Shown: piece by piece, positions 56,303-64,000 of the stretch
How positions within the stretch are numbered: position 1 is the first letter of the stretch
How the letters are laid out: every line of letters starts with the position of its first letter
NCBI GenBank assembly: GCA_963817735.1
Contig: CAWFPP010000026.1
Location: 62,001-126,000, forward strand
Length of the DNA: 64,000 bases
Reading direction: 5' to 3'
From: Bog-473 sp963817735
GTDB lineage: Bacteria; Actinomycetota; Acidimicrobiia; Acidimicrobiales; RAAP-2
Program-made: the position numbers and the translations under genes
Notes under the pieces: model-generated
Databases searched by the model: none
What the model was told of the DNA's origin: nothing
The model's input: the letters and a program-made list of their open reading frames with translations, nothing else

Positions 56303-58291
56303 ATGGAACCGGTCGAAACACCGCGCATCTACTCGGGTCGCTACGAGCTGACCCATCTGATCGCCCGTGGCGGTATGGCGCAGGTCTACCGGGCCATGGA
56401 TCGCCAGCTCGAGCGTCCGGTGGCGCTCAAGGTCCTCTTCCCCGAGCTCTCCGTCGACCGTACCTTCGTGGAGCGGTTCCGGCGCGAGGCCCAGGCCGCC
56501 GCCAACCTGTCCCACCCCAACATCGTCCCGGTCTTCGACTGGGGGGAGGACGACGGCTCGTACTTCATCGTCATGGAGTACGTCGAGGGCCGGCCGCTCT
56601 CGGCCATACTGCGCGACCCCGAGCGCATGCCGCCCCGTCAGATTGCCTCCATCGGGGCCGGCGTCGCGGCCGCACTGGCCTTCGCCCACCGCCACGGCGT
56701 GGTCCACCGCGACGTGAAGCCGGGCAACGTCCTGATCACGCCGGAGGGCGACGTCAAGGTCACGGACTTCGGCATCGCACGGGCCATGAACACCGAGGAG
56801 AGCCTGACCCAGACGGGTGCGGTCATGGGTACGGCCGCCTATTTCTCACCGGAGCAGGCGGAGGGCAAGGGCGTGGACGCGCGGAGCGACATCTACTCCC
56901 TCGGCGTGGTGCTCTACGAAATGGCCGTCGGCCGCCCGCCCTTCAGCGGCGACTCGCCCGTGGCGGTGGCGTCGAAGCACGTGCGTGACATGCCCGTGCT
57001 GCCCCGACAGGCCAACCCCGCGGTGCCGGCGGCGCTCGAGGCGGTCGTCATGAAGGCCATGGCCAAGAACCCCGACGACCGCTACGGCTCCGCCGAGGAG
57101 CTGCGCGCGGATCTGCTCCGCTTCGCCGACGGACGACCCGTCGAGGCGGGTGACCCGGGACTCACCTCCATGATGACGGCCGCGGTGGGGGCGACCCAGG
57201 TCGTGCCCATGAGCACCGGGCGCACCATGGCCGTGCCGGCCGGCGCCGGGGGGCCCGCCAGCCGGGAGGAGCTCGAGCGCAAGAAGCGCACCCGCAACCT
57301 CGTCATCTTGTTGGTCGTGCTGCTGTTGGCCCTCGCCGTGATCGCCTTCTTCCTCCTGCGCTCCGTCGGGGTCTTCGGCAGCAACGTGACCGTGCCCGAC
57401 GTCGTCGGCCTCCCGGCCGGCCAGGCCACGCAGACGCTCCACAACGAGCACCTCACCGTGGGGAGCAGCTCCGTCAAGACAAGCAACACCCCCAAGGGCG
57501 ACGTCCTGTCGACCGAACCCAAGGCGGGTGCATCGGTGGCCAAGAATTCCGCGGTGGACCTCGTCGTCAGCGGCGGCCCGAACATCCCCACCGTGGTCGT
57601 TCCCAACGTGACGGGCAAGCAGCTGACCCAGGCCATCGCCATCCTGCAGGACGCCAATCTGGGTTACACCGTGAGGAACATCACGAGCAATCAGCCGGTC
57701 GGGACGGTGCTGAGCCAGAACCCCACCGCCAACTCGAAGATCCTCGAGACGCGCAAGGTGACCCTGACCGTCTCGGGCACGCAGAGCTCGGTCTCGGTCC
57801 CGAGCGTGGTCGGGCAGTCGCCCGCCCGTGCCGGCGGCATCCTGCAACAGGCCGGGCTCAACGTGGGCAGTCAGAGCAGCGCCTGTTCGAGCCAGCCGGC
57901 CGGGGTGGTTTCGGCCCAGACGCCTGGTGCCGGCATCAGCGTCCAGCCCAACACCCCGGTCAACCTCGTCATCTCGACCGGCAACTGCGTCTCGGTTCCG
58001 GGGGTCGTGGGGCAGTCCCAGGCCGCTGCCACCTCGGCCGTCACCGGCGTCGGCCTGGTGGCCAACACCACGTTCGACACCGCCTGCCCCAACGGGGCCC
58101 AGCCGGGGAACGTCGACAGCCAGAGCCCGGCGGCCAACGCGCAGGTCAACAGCGGGAGCACCGTCAACATCTCCGTGTGCCAGTCGGCGACCACCACCAC
58201 GACGACGACGACCACGACGCCCTCGTCCACGACCAGCTCGAGCACTACGAGCACGACCAACAGCTCCAACCACGGGCGCGGGCGCGGCTGA
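56303..58291 (+). CDS. pknB: PASTA-domain Ser/Thr protein kinase PknB
   Basis: PknB senses peptidoglycan fragments and phosphorylates division and wall-synthesis proteins. The 662-aa protein has a Hanks kinase domain (ARGGMAQVYRA; ALKVL; HRDVKPGNVL; VTDFGIARA; TAAYFSPEQ), a juxtamembrane linker, a membrane helix (NLVILLVVLLLALAVIAFFLL, about 332-352) and four PASTA domains, each starting VP(D/N/S/G)VxG. PASTA 3 and 4 carry extra Cys. A Thr/Ser tail follows. Only one kinase is present here; pknA is not in the window. Confidence 0.95.
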   Translation: MEPVETPRIYSGRYELTHLIARGGMAQVYRAMDRQLERPVALKVLFPELSVDRTFVERFRREAQAAANLSHPNIVPVFDWGEDDGSYFIVMEYVEGRPLSAILRDPERMPPRQIASIGAGVAAALAFAHRHGVVHRDVKPGNVLITPEGDVKVTDFGIARAMNTEESLTQTGAVMGTAAYFSPEQAEGKGVDARSDIYSLGVVLYEMAVGRPPFSGDSPVAVASKHVRDMPVLPRQANPAVPAALEAVVMKAMAKNPDDRYGSAEELRADLLRFADGRPVEAGDPGLTSMMTAAVGATQVVPMSTGRTMAVPAGAGGPASREELERKKRTRNLVILLVVLLLALAVIAFFLLRSVGVFGSNVTVPDVVGLPAGQATQTLHNEHLTVGSSSVKTSNTPKGDVLSTEPKAGASVAKNSAVDLVVSGGPNIPTVVVPNVTGKQLTQAIAILQDANLGYTVRNITSNQPVGTVLSQNPTANSKILETRKVTLTVSGTQSSVSVPSVVGQSPARAGGILQQAGLNVGSQSSACSSQPAGVVSAQTPGAGISVQPNTPVNLVISTGNCVSVPGVVGQSQAAATSAVTGVGLVANTTFDTACPNGAQPGNVDSQSPAANAQVNSGSTVNISVCQSATTTTTTTTTTPSSTTSSSTTSTTNSSNHGRGRG

Positions 58292-58311
58292 ACCGGCTCC
58301 TGCCGGCGCGG

Positions 58312-58905
58312 TCAGGCGGGGGTGGTGGCGCCCAGCTGGCCGAGGAAGTTGGCCAGCAGGGTGGGTCCCGACGCGGTGAGTACCGACTCGGGGTGGAACT
58401 GCACCCCTTCGACGCCCAGCGTGCGGTGGCGCAGTCCCATCACCACCCCGTCGGTCGAGGTGGCGGTCACCGCCAACTCGTCGGGCACCGAGTCGGGGCG
58501 CACCACCAGTGAGTGGTACCGCGTGGCGACGAAGGGGTTGGGGAGTCCGCTGAAGATGCCCGTGCCGTCGTGGTGGATTTCGGAGGTCTTGCCGTGCATC
58601 AGGTGCGGGGCGGCCACGATGCTGGCTCCGTAGGCCTGGGCGATGCACTGGTGCCCGAGACAGACGCCGAGGAGTGGAATCTCCCCGGCCAGCTCCCCGA
58701 TGGCCTGCAGGCTCACCCCGCCGTCCTCGGGCCGACCGGGTCCGGGCGAGATGAGCACGGCGTCGGGTCGCTGGGCCCTGATGCCGGCCACGTCGATGGC
58801 GTCGTTGCGGAAGACCACCGGGTCGGCCCCCAGCTCGCCCAGCTCCTGGACCAGGTTGTAGACGAAGGAGTCGTAGTTGTCGACGAGGAGCACCCGGGGT
58901 CCCAC
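58312..58905 (-). CDS. Glutamine amidotransferase, anthranilate/aminodeoxychorismate synthase component II
   Basis: A 197-aa class I glutaminase that supplies ammonia to chorismate enzymes. VLLVDNYDSFVYNLVQ opens it; the catalytic Cys is in LLGVCLGHQCIAQAYG and the His/Glu in GVQFHPESVLT. TrpG and PabA cannot be told apart by sequence and one protein often serves both. It neighbours pknB and crgA as trpG does in M. tuberculosis. The large subunit is not in the window. GTG start at 58905. Confidence 0.9.
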   Translation of the reverse strand: MGPRVLLVDNYDSFVYNLVQELGELGADPVVFRNDAIDVAGIRAQRPDAVLISPGPGRPEDGGVSLQAIGELAGEIPLLGVCLGHQCIAQAYGASIVAAPHLMHGKTSEIHHDGTGIFSGLPNPFVATRYHSLVVRPDSVPDELAVTATSTDGVVMGLRHRTLGVEGVQFHPESVLTASGPTLLANFLGQLGATTPA

Positions 58906-58967
58906 TCCGCACGAGCGTACCGGGCGCGTCCGGAGGCCCCCGCCGCCGGTGGCTAACCTCTGACCCC

Positions 58968-59282
58968 GTGGCCACCAGCACCAAAGGACCGGGCGGCGCG
59001 TCCCGCAAAGGGAAGTCCGCCGGCGGTCGAGCCGCGAAGGTCGGCCGCTACAAAACCGCCGAGGAGAGCGGCCGCTACACGGCGCCGATTCCCAAGAGCG
59101 TGCGCCACAGCCCGCCGTGGTTCGGGGCCCTCATTTTGGTGTTGCTCGTCGGAGGCGTGGCCATCATCACGGTTAACTACCTGGCCCACCTGCCGTTCAT
59201 GGCGCACGGCTCGCCGTGGGGCCTCGTCATCGGCCTGGCGGCCATCTTCGTCGGCTTCCTGCTGGCCACCAGATACCGCTGA
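58968..59282 (+). CDS. crgA: Cell division protein CrgA
   Basis: CrgA is a small actinobacterial divisome membrane protein that recruits and regulates septal synthesis factors. The 104-aa protein has a basic N-terminus, the SPPWFGALILVLLVGGVAIITVNYL first helix, and GSPWGLVIGLAAIFVGFLLATRYR, the family's second helix and C-terminus. The conserved order with the amidotransferase and pknB supports it. GTG start at 58968. The stop falls in a 14-bp tandem repeat. Confidence 0.9.
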   Translation: MATSTKGPGGASRKGKSAGGRAAKVGRYKTAEESGRYTAPIPKSVRHSPPWFGALILVLLVGGVAIITVNYLAHLPFMAHGSPWGLVIGLAAIFVGFLLATRYR

Positions 59283-59350
59283 CCTGATACCGCTGACCTG
59301 ATACCGCTGACCTGATACCGCTGACCTGACACCGCTGACCTGACACCGCT
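59271..59350 (+). repeat. 14-bp tandem repeat at the end of crgA
   Basis: The unit GACCTGATACCGCT repeats five times from 59281 to 59350; the last two copies have C for T in the middle. A partial copy (GATACCGCT) at 59272-59280 is the end of crgA itself, so the array seems to have grown out of its last codons. It lies between convergent genes. Possible slipped-strand variation; otherwise no function seen. Confidence 0.9.
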
Positions 59351-59388
59351 GCACACGACCCGCCCGCCGGCCGGCGGGCCGCCGTGGT

Positions 59389-60564
59389 TCAGCCCAGCCG
59401 CTCGATGATCATGGCGTTGGCCAGCCCGCCGCCCTCGCACATGGTCAACAGCCCGTAGCGACCGTTCGTCCGCTCGAGCTCGTTCAGCAGCGTGGCCGTT
59501 AGCTTGCCCCCGGACGCGCCCAACGGGTGACCCAGCGCGATGGCGCCCCCGTTGGGGTTAACCAGCTCCATGTTGGGGTGGTGCTCCTTCTCCCAGGCGA
59601 GCACGACCGAGGCGAAGGCCTCGTTGATCTCCACCGCGTCGATGTCGTCCATCGTGAGCTTGGCCCGCTCGAGCACGGTCGTGGTGGCGGGGATCGGGCC
59701 GGTCAGCATGGTGACGGGATCGACGCCGGCCAGGGCGAAGGCGTGGAAGCGGGCCCGGGGGCGCAGCCCCAGCGCGTTGGCCTTCTCCTCGCTCATGATC
59801 AGCACGGCCGAGGCACCGTCGGTGATCTGCGAGGAGTTCCCCGCCGTCACCTTCCCGTCCTCCTTGAAGGCGGGCTTCAACTTGGCCAGCGTCTCGACGC
59901 TCGAGTCCGGCCGGATGCCCTCGTCGGCGGCGAAGACCTCGTCGGTGTCGTGGCCCTCGTCGTCGCGCACGACTACGGGCACGATCTCGTTCTCGAACCG
60001 GCCCTCGGCGGCGGCCCGGGCCGCCCGCTTGTGGCTCTCCACCGAGAAGGCGTCGAGCTCTTCGCGCGAGATGCCCCACTTGTCGGCGATCATCTCGGCC
60101 CCGATGCCCTGGCCCGGCAGACCGGTCTCGGTGTAGCGCTGCATCATGCGCGGCCCGAAGGGGTACCCGAGGTCACGCACGACGGAGGACCCCATGGGCG
60201 TGCGGGTCATGGACTCGATGCCGCCGGCGACCGCAATGTCGTAGGCCCCGGCCATGACGCCCTGGGCCGCGAAGTGGACCGCCTGCTGCGAGGAGCCGCA
60301 CTGCCGGTCGATGGTGGTGGCGGGCACCGACTCGGGCCATCCCGCCGCGAGGACGGCGTTGCGGCCGATGTTGAGCGACTGCTCGGCCACCTGCATGACG
60401 CAGCCCATGATCACGTCGTCGATCAGGACCGGGTCCAGCTGGTTGCGCTCGGCGACGGCCATGAGGGCCTCGGAGGCCAGGTCCACCGCGTGCCAGTTGC
60501 GGAGCTTCCCGTTGCGCTTGCCGCCGGCGGTCCGGACGGCGTCGACGATGACTGCGGTGGTCAT
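59389..60564 (-). CDS. Acetyl-CoA acetyltransferase (thiolase)
   Basis: A 391-aa thiolase, which cleaves or forms 3-ketoacyl-CoA. The N-terminus is TAVIVDAVRTAGGKRNG; the nucleophilic Cys lies in IDRQCGSSQQAVHFAAQGV, VNPNGGAIALGHPLGASG has the catalytic His and the C-terminal Cys is in LTMCEGGGLANAMIIE. Likely fatty acid degradation. ATG 60564 with GGAGGA upstream is preferred to the longer start at 60579. Divergent from the thioesterase gene. Confidence 0.92.
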   Translation of the reverse strand: MTTAVIVDAVRTAGGKRNGKLRNWHAVDLASEALMAVAERNQLDPVLIDDVIMGCVMQVAEQSLNIGRNAVLAAGWPESVPATTIDRQCGSSQQAVHFAAQGVMAGAYDIAVAGGIESMTRTPMGSSVVRDLGYPFGPRMMQRYTETGLPGQGIGAEMIADKWGISREELDAFSVESHKRAARAAAEGRFENEIVPVVVRDDEGHDTDEVFAADEGIRPDSSVETLAKLKPAFKEDGKVTAGNSSQITDGASAVLIMSEEKANALGLRPRARFHAFALAGVDPVTMLTGPIPATTTVLERAKLTMDDIDAVEINEAFASVVLAWEKEHHPNMELVNPNGGAIALGHPLGASGGKLTATLLNELERTNGRYGLLTMCEGGGLANAMIIERLG

Positions 60565-60701
60565 TGTGTCTCCTCCCAAATCCGGCGGCGATCGGCGCCG
60601 TACCGGTTCAGATCGGAGAACATGCTACCCGGCACCACCTGGCGGCCGATCTGGCGGCCTCTCTCGAAGGTTCCCGCGACCGCCAGTAGGGTCTGCCTCC
60701 A

Positions 60702-61172
60702 GTGAGCCGCACCGGCAAAGACATGGACCGTTGGCTGGGTGACGGGGGCATGCCGATCATCGATCTCGTGGGTGGGGTCTTCACCGCCTACGGCGTCGAC
60801 GGCGAGGACCTGGGCTGGGTCGGCGGGACCTTCACGCCCACTGACCTGGCCTGCAACCCCCACGGGATCGCCCAGGCCGGCATCCACTCGCTCGTGCTCG
60901 ATGCCTGCATGAACTTCGCCATCAATGCCGCCCTGCCGGGCCGGGCCCGGACGCGGGGCACGCTCGAGATGAAGACCGAGTGCATGCGCCCGGCCCTGAA
61001 GGGCGACACCTATCTGCTGCGCGGCGAGGTGGCCCGCCTGGCCAAGCAGGTGGGCTTCGGCGAGGCCACGGTGCGCAGCGCCGACGGGGTGTTGGTCAGC
61101 CGGGCCACGGGGACCTTTCTCCTGCATCGACCCGAGCCCGACCCCCTGCCAGGCCCTCCAACCGCCACCTGA
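60702..61172 (+). CDS. PaaI-family hotdog thioesterase
   Basis: A 156-aa hotdog-fold acyl-CoA thioesterase. HGIAQAGIHSLVLDACMNFAINAALP corresponds to the family's HGG...D motif region, but with His-Gly-Ile instead of His-Gly-Gly, and TLEMKTECMRPALKGD is the following strand pair. It lies beside a thiolase and may release acyl-CoA products. The GTG start at 60702 or ATG at 60723 are both possible. Confidence 0.75.
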   Translation: MSRTGKDMDRWLGDGGMPIIDLVGGVFTAYGVDGEDLGWVGGTFTPTDLACNPHGIAQAGIHSLVLDACMNFAINAALPGRARTRGTLEMKTECMRPALKGDTYLLRGEVARLAKQVGFGEATVRSADGVLVSRATGTFLLHRPEPDPLPGPPTAT

Positions 61173-61182
61173 TCCGTTCCGC

Positions 61183-61875
61183 GTGCCGGCCCCTGGGCCC
61201 GGGGTGTGCGCCATCTGCCGCGGCCCGACCGCCGCTGACCGGTTCGTCTGCTTCGCCTGCCGGGCGGTGGCCCGTCGCCTGGGCCTGGCGCTGGCGCCGG
61301 CGGTGCCGGCGCGCCTCTGCCCGCTCCCGAGCCCGCTCTACACGGTCCTGCTCGGGTACAAGGAGTCTCCGGTCGCGGAGGCCAGGCGGCGCTTCGGCGC
61401 CATCGTCCGCGCTCTCGTCCATGCCTTCCTGCTCGACGACGCGGCGCCGCTCGACGCGCTGGCGGGCGGCCCGATCGACGTCGTGACCGTCGTGCCGTCG
61501 ACCCACCGGCCCGGCCCGTCGCCCCTCGCCCTCGTCGACGGCCTCGGCGACGACGTCGTCACCCTCTTGCCGGGGGCGCGCTGGGCTCCGGAACTGCTGC
61601 GCCGCACCGTTTCTCCCGGCGGGCCACCGCCCATCGCTCACATGCGGCCCCATCCGGCGGCCTTCCAGGTGGCTCCGCCGGACGCCGAAGCGGTCGCCGG
61701 CGCAGGGGTGCTCCTGTTGGACGACACCTACGTGAGCGGAGCGCGGTCGCAGAGCGCGGCGGCTGCGCTGCGCCTTTCGGGCGTGCGCGTCGCGGTGATC
61801 GCCCCTCTCGGGCGCGTCCTGCGACCCGACCGGGTGGCGCGGCACGCCCAGTTCCTGGGCCGCCAGGCCCGGTGA
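61183..61875 (+). CDS. ComF-like phosphoribosyltransferase-fold protein
   Basis: A 230-aa protein with an N-terminal zinc-ribbon pair (VCAICRGPT; VCFACRAV) and a C-terminal phosphoribosyltransferase motif (GVLLLDDTYVSGARSQSAA). This is the ComF layout; ComF aids DNA uptake in some bacteria, but actinobacterial members are of unknown role. The middle, FGAIVRALVHAFL and VVPSTHRPG, fits the family. GTG start 11 bases after the thioesterase gene. Confidence 0.75.
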   Translation: MPAPGPGVCAICRGPTAADRFVCFACRAVARRLGLALAPAVPARLCPLPSPLYTVLLGYKESPVAEARRRFGAIVRALVHAFLLDDAAPLDALAGGPIDVVTVVPSTHRPGPSPLALVDGLGDDVVTLLPGARWAPELLRRTVSPGGPPPIAHMRPHPAAFQVAPPDAEAVAGAGVLLLDDTYVSGARSQSAAAALRLSGVRVAVIAPLGRVLRPDRVARHAQFLGRQAR

Positions 61876-61882
61876 GCCGATC

Positions 61883-62854
61883 TCAGACCGGGGCGCCCAC
61901 CGAGTAGCGGACACCGGTGAGTTCCTCGGAGGCCTCCCAGAGCGCGTGCGCCATCTGGAGGTCCCGGGCGCGGCGGGAGGGTCGCGCCACCCGCGGTGGC
62001 CCGAAGAGCCCGCCCACGTGAGCGGGGCCGATGTACTGGCCGGGGCCCACGGACGAGGAGGTGGCCGCGCACAGGACCGGAAGGGCACCGGTCGCGGCCG
62101 ACTGCCCGAGCAAGGTGCCCGCCACCCGTCCGAGCTTTCGTCGCAGACGGCTGCTGCCGAGGGCAGCGCCGCTCCCGGCCAGGTTGCTCCTCGTCCAGCC
62201 CGGATGTGCGGCGACCGCGATCGTCGGCAGCGAGGCCGCCTGCAGGCGTCGGGAGAGCTCGGCCGTGAAGAGCAGGTTGGCGAGTTTGGAGGTGCCGTAG
62301 GCCACCCACGTGTTGTGGAACGCCGCGCCCGCGACGTCATCGGGCCGCAGGTGCCCCATCCGGTGCATGTGCGAGCTCACGGTCACGATCCGCGAGCGCT
62401 CCGTGGTCACCAGGCGGTCCAGCAGGAGCCCGGTCAGGGCGAAGTGGCCCAGGTGGTTGGTAGCCATCTGCAGCTCGAAGCCATCAGCGGTCTGGCGGAG
62501 GGGCGTCCCCATCACCCCGGCGTTGTTCACGAGGATGTCCAGCCGCGCGTGTGTGGCGAGCACCTCCTCGGCGGCCCGACGGACAGAGAACAGGTCCGCC
62601 AGGTCGAGGTGGAGCAGCTCCAGCGACGAACGCTCGAGCTCGCTCTCCAGCTTGTCGCGTGCTCGTCGCGCCTTTTCGTCGTCGCGACAGGCGAGGATCA
62701 CGCGCGCGCCGTGTTCGGCCAGCGCTCCTGCCGTCTCGTAGCCGATGCCGCTGTTGGCTCCGGTCACCAACGCAACACGACCCGTGAGATCGCCGATGTC
62801 GGCCGCGCTCCAGGTCTCGGCGCCGGTCACTTCGCTGCCGGAGATGGTGCGCAT
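61883..62854 (-). CDS. Short-chain dehydrogenase/reductase
   Basis: A 323-aa SDR of the retinol-dehydrogenase-like group. The cofactor site is VALVTGANSGIGYETA, with NNAGVMGTPL after it; catalytic Ser is in IVTVSSHMH and the YxxxK is VAYGTSKLANLL. Arg in LACRDDEKA suggests NADPH. ATG 62854 is chosen because upstream residues do not look like an SDR, although the frame is open further. It is 14 bases after the aldo/keto reductase gene and may be co-transcribed. Substrate unknown. Confidence 0.88.
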   Translation of the reverse strand: MRTISGSEVTGAETWSAADIGDLTGRVALVTGANSGIGYETAGALAEHGARVILACRDDEKARRARDKLESELERSSLELLHLDLADLFSVRRAAEEVLATHARLDILVNNAGVMGTPLRQTADGFELQMATNHLGHFALTGLLLDRLVTTERSRIVTVSSHMHRMGHLRPDDVAGAAFHNTWVAYGTSKLANLLFTAELSRRLQAASLPTIAVAAHPGWTRSNLAGSGAALGSSRLRRKLGRVAGTLLGQSAATGALPVLCAATSSSVGPGQYIGPAHVGGLFGPPRVARPSRRARDLQMAHALWEASEELTGVRYSVGAPV

Positions 62855-62868
62855 GCGATGCGTGGGGT

Positions 62869-63729
62869 TCAGGACGCGTCGAGGCGGGCGACTTGTTCCG
62901 GCGTCAACGAGATGTCGGCGGCCGCGGCCGAGGCGACGGCCGTCTCCGGGCGGCTGCTGCCAGGAATCGGAATCACTCGCGAGCCCTTGGCCAGCATCCA
63001 GGCCAGGGTCACCTGCTGGGGGCTGACGCCGACCTCGGCGGCCACCTCGGCGAAGGCGGGGAAACTCGCCTCTATCCGGTCGGAGCGGCCGATGCCTCCC
63101 AAGGGGCTCCACGGAATGAAGACGATGCCGAGCTGCTCGCAATGCTCGAGCTCGCCCTCCGAGGAGCGAAAGCGCGGGGAGAACTCGTTTTGCACGCTGG
63201 CCAACCGGCCGGCCAGGACTCTCTGGGCCTCGTCGATCTGGGCCACGGTGGCATTGGACACACCGGCCATGAGGATCTTGCCCTCGTTCAACAGGTCGGC
63301 CAGGGCGCCCACCGACTCGGCCCACGGGATCGAGGGATCGGGGCGGTGGTACTGGTAGAGCCCTATGGCGTCGACGCCGAGAGCCTTGAGAGAGGCTTCG
63401 CAGGCCTCCTTCACGTAGGCCGGATCCCCGTGCACGGTCCAGCTTCCGTCACCCGGCCGGCGGTGCCCGCCCTTGGTGGCGACCAGCACGTCATCGGTCG
63501 GGCCGCCGTAGGTGGCCAGTGCCTCGGCGACGAGCCGTTCGCCGTGGCCGTGTTCTTGCACGCTGAGGGAGTAGGCGTCCGCGGTGTCGATGATGGTGAC
63601 TCCGGCGTCGAGCGACGCGTGAATGGTGGCGATCGCCTGGCGACGGTCCGGTCGTCCCTCAATGGAGAGCGGCATTTCGCCCAAGCCGATTGCGCTGACG
63701 GTCCTATTCCCGATGGGGCGTTGCTGCAT
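62869..63729 (-). CDS. Aldo/keto reductase
   Basis: A 286-aa NADPH-dependent reductase with a TIM barrel. RPIGNRTVSAIGLGEMPLS opens it; the catalytic Asp/Tyr lie in TIIDTADAYS, the Lys in LVATKGGH and the His in YQYHRPDP. The cofactor region VIPIPGSSRPE is near the C-terminus. It precedes the SDR gene; both may serve the same carbonyl metabolism. ATG with TTCTGGAGGACC-type upstream site (AGGAGG complement near 63735). Confidence 0.9.
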   Translation of the reverse strand: MQQRPIGNRTVSAIGLGEMPLSIEGRPDRRQAIATIHASLDAGVTIIDTADAYSLSVQEHGHGERLVAEALATYGGPTDDVLVATKGGHRRPGDGSWTVHGDPAYVKEACEASLKALGVDAIGLYQYHRPDPSIPWAESVGALADLLNEGKILMAGVSNATVAQIDEAQRVLAGRLASVQNEFSPRFRSSEGELEHCEQLGIVFIPWSPLGGIGRSDRIEASFPAFAEVAAEVGVSPQQVTLAWMLAKGSRVIPIPGSSRPETAVASAAAADISLTPEQVARLDAS

Positions 63730-63853
63730 GTGGTCCTCCTGGTGAGCTGAGGCGGGTGCCCGAGCAGGTCTCCGCGTCCGAAACCCGTCTACTACCCGAC
63801 CATGCGCAACGCAATCCGGTGCAACCTGGTGCCACCGGTGATCAGATCGGCGC

Positions 63854-64000
63854 TCAACGCGTCAGACGCCACCACAGGCCCGGTCCCGACAGCGCGGCGG
63901 CCGTCCTCAGCTGCACATGTGTGGAGCTGCGCCCCACCCCTGCGCGCAAGGTCGCGACGGTCGTACCGACAGCGAGGGGACCATCGATCGGGCCGTGGAA
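63854..64000 (-). CDS. C-terminal end of a probable D-Ala-D-Ala carboxypeptidase
   Basis: The minus strand is open from the right edge to a TGA at 63854, giving 48 residues: GPIDGPLAVGTTVATLRA, then a beta-strand and AAALSGPGLWWRLTR at the very end. The pattern of a small beta domain followed by a hydrophobic membrane-tethering tail fits the C-terminus of actinobacterial D-alanyl-D-alanine carboxypeptidases (PBP5 type). The catalytic domain lies outside the window, so the identification is tentative. Confidence 0.45.
   Translation of the reverse strand, partial: FHGPIDGPLAVGTTVATLRAGVGRSSTHVQLRTAAALSGPGLWWRLTR

Noticed and set aside
59271..59350. Tandem repeat considered as a CRISPR array
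   Set aside because: The units are contiguous with no spacers.

Overview
The window is high-GC, densely coded DNA from an actinobacterium. Mycobacterial-type gene orders at both ends (dnaN-recF-DUF721-gyrB-gyrA on the left; tRNA-Leu-fhaA-fhaB-pstP-pknB with trpG/pabA and crgA on the right) place it next to the replication origin. The recurring secreted 'GYWLVASDGGIFSYGDA' repeats and a 'GWWKAIDGRWYPP' leader look to me like class Acidimicrobiia; that taxonomic call is inference.

Layout. 1-6.9 kb: replication and topology genes. 6.9-11.5 kb: signal peptidase I, an N-acyl-D-amino-acid deacylase-like amidohydrolase, a possible RsiG-like protein and a long dCTP deaminase. 11.7-15.5 kb: three surface or membrane proteins. 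The first is a chaplin-like protein with seven Cys-pair repeats and an LAxTG-type sorting signal; the other two are low-complexity membrane proteins sharing an N-terminal LEEVF motif. 15.6-20.9 kb: a frameshifted aldo/keto reductase, an acyl-CoA ligase, RNase D, a degenerate GGDEF protein (GGSEL) and a small unknown gene behind a TATCGG repeat operator. 20.9-22.8 kb: divergent DevR/DevS-like two-component pair. 22.9-27.2 kb: two paralogous secreted proteins (propeller-like repeats plus GH26-like domain), each preceded by a c-di-GMP-I (GEMM) riboswitch. 27.3-45.0 kb: exopolysaccharide locus of the Wzx/Wzy type, with DUF4012 protein, LAFTG-sorted small protein, priming phosphoglycosyltransferase, four glycosyltransferases, Wzy-like polymerase, Wzz/BY-kinase, flippase, a double alpha/beta-hydrolase and an MFS transporter. 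A 230-bp inverted-repeat element sits between the kinase and the flippase. 45-53.2 kb: visibly lower-GC accessory stretch ending at tRNA-Leu(CAG), with gene remnants, an MmpS-like protein, an egghead-like GT2, a secreted glycosidase and a G1 (eqolisin) peptidase carrying the same propeller-like repeats. 53.2-59.3 kb: tRNA-Leu and the Ser/Thr phosphorylation and cell-division cluster. 59.4-64 kb: thiolase, thioesterase, ComF-like protein, SDR, aldo/keto reductase and the end of a probable D-Ala-D-Ala carboxypeptidase.

How it fits together. The most interesting theme is cell-surface control. Two c-di-GMP riboswitches govern two secreted GH26-like proteins beside an exopolysaccharide locus. Nearby are a chaplin-like sortase substrate, a GGDEF protein that has lost its catalytic motif but kept an RxxD I-site, and a protein resembling the c-di-GMP-dependent anti-sigma factor RsiG. 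I infer, without proof, that c-di-GMP coordinates the matrix, its hydrolases and surface proteins here.
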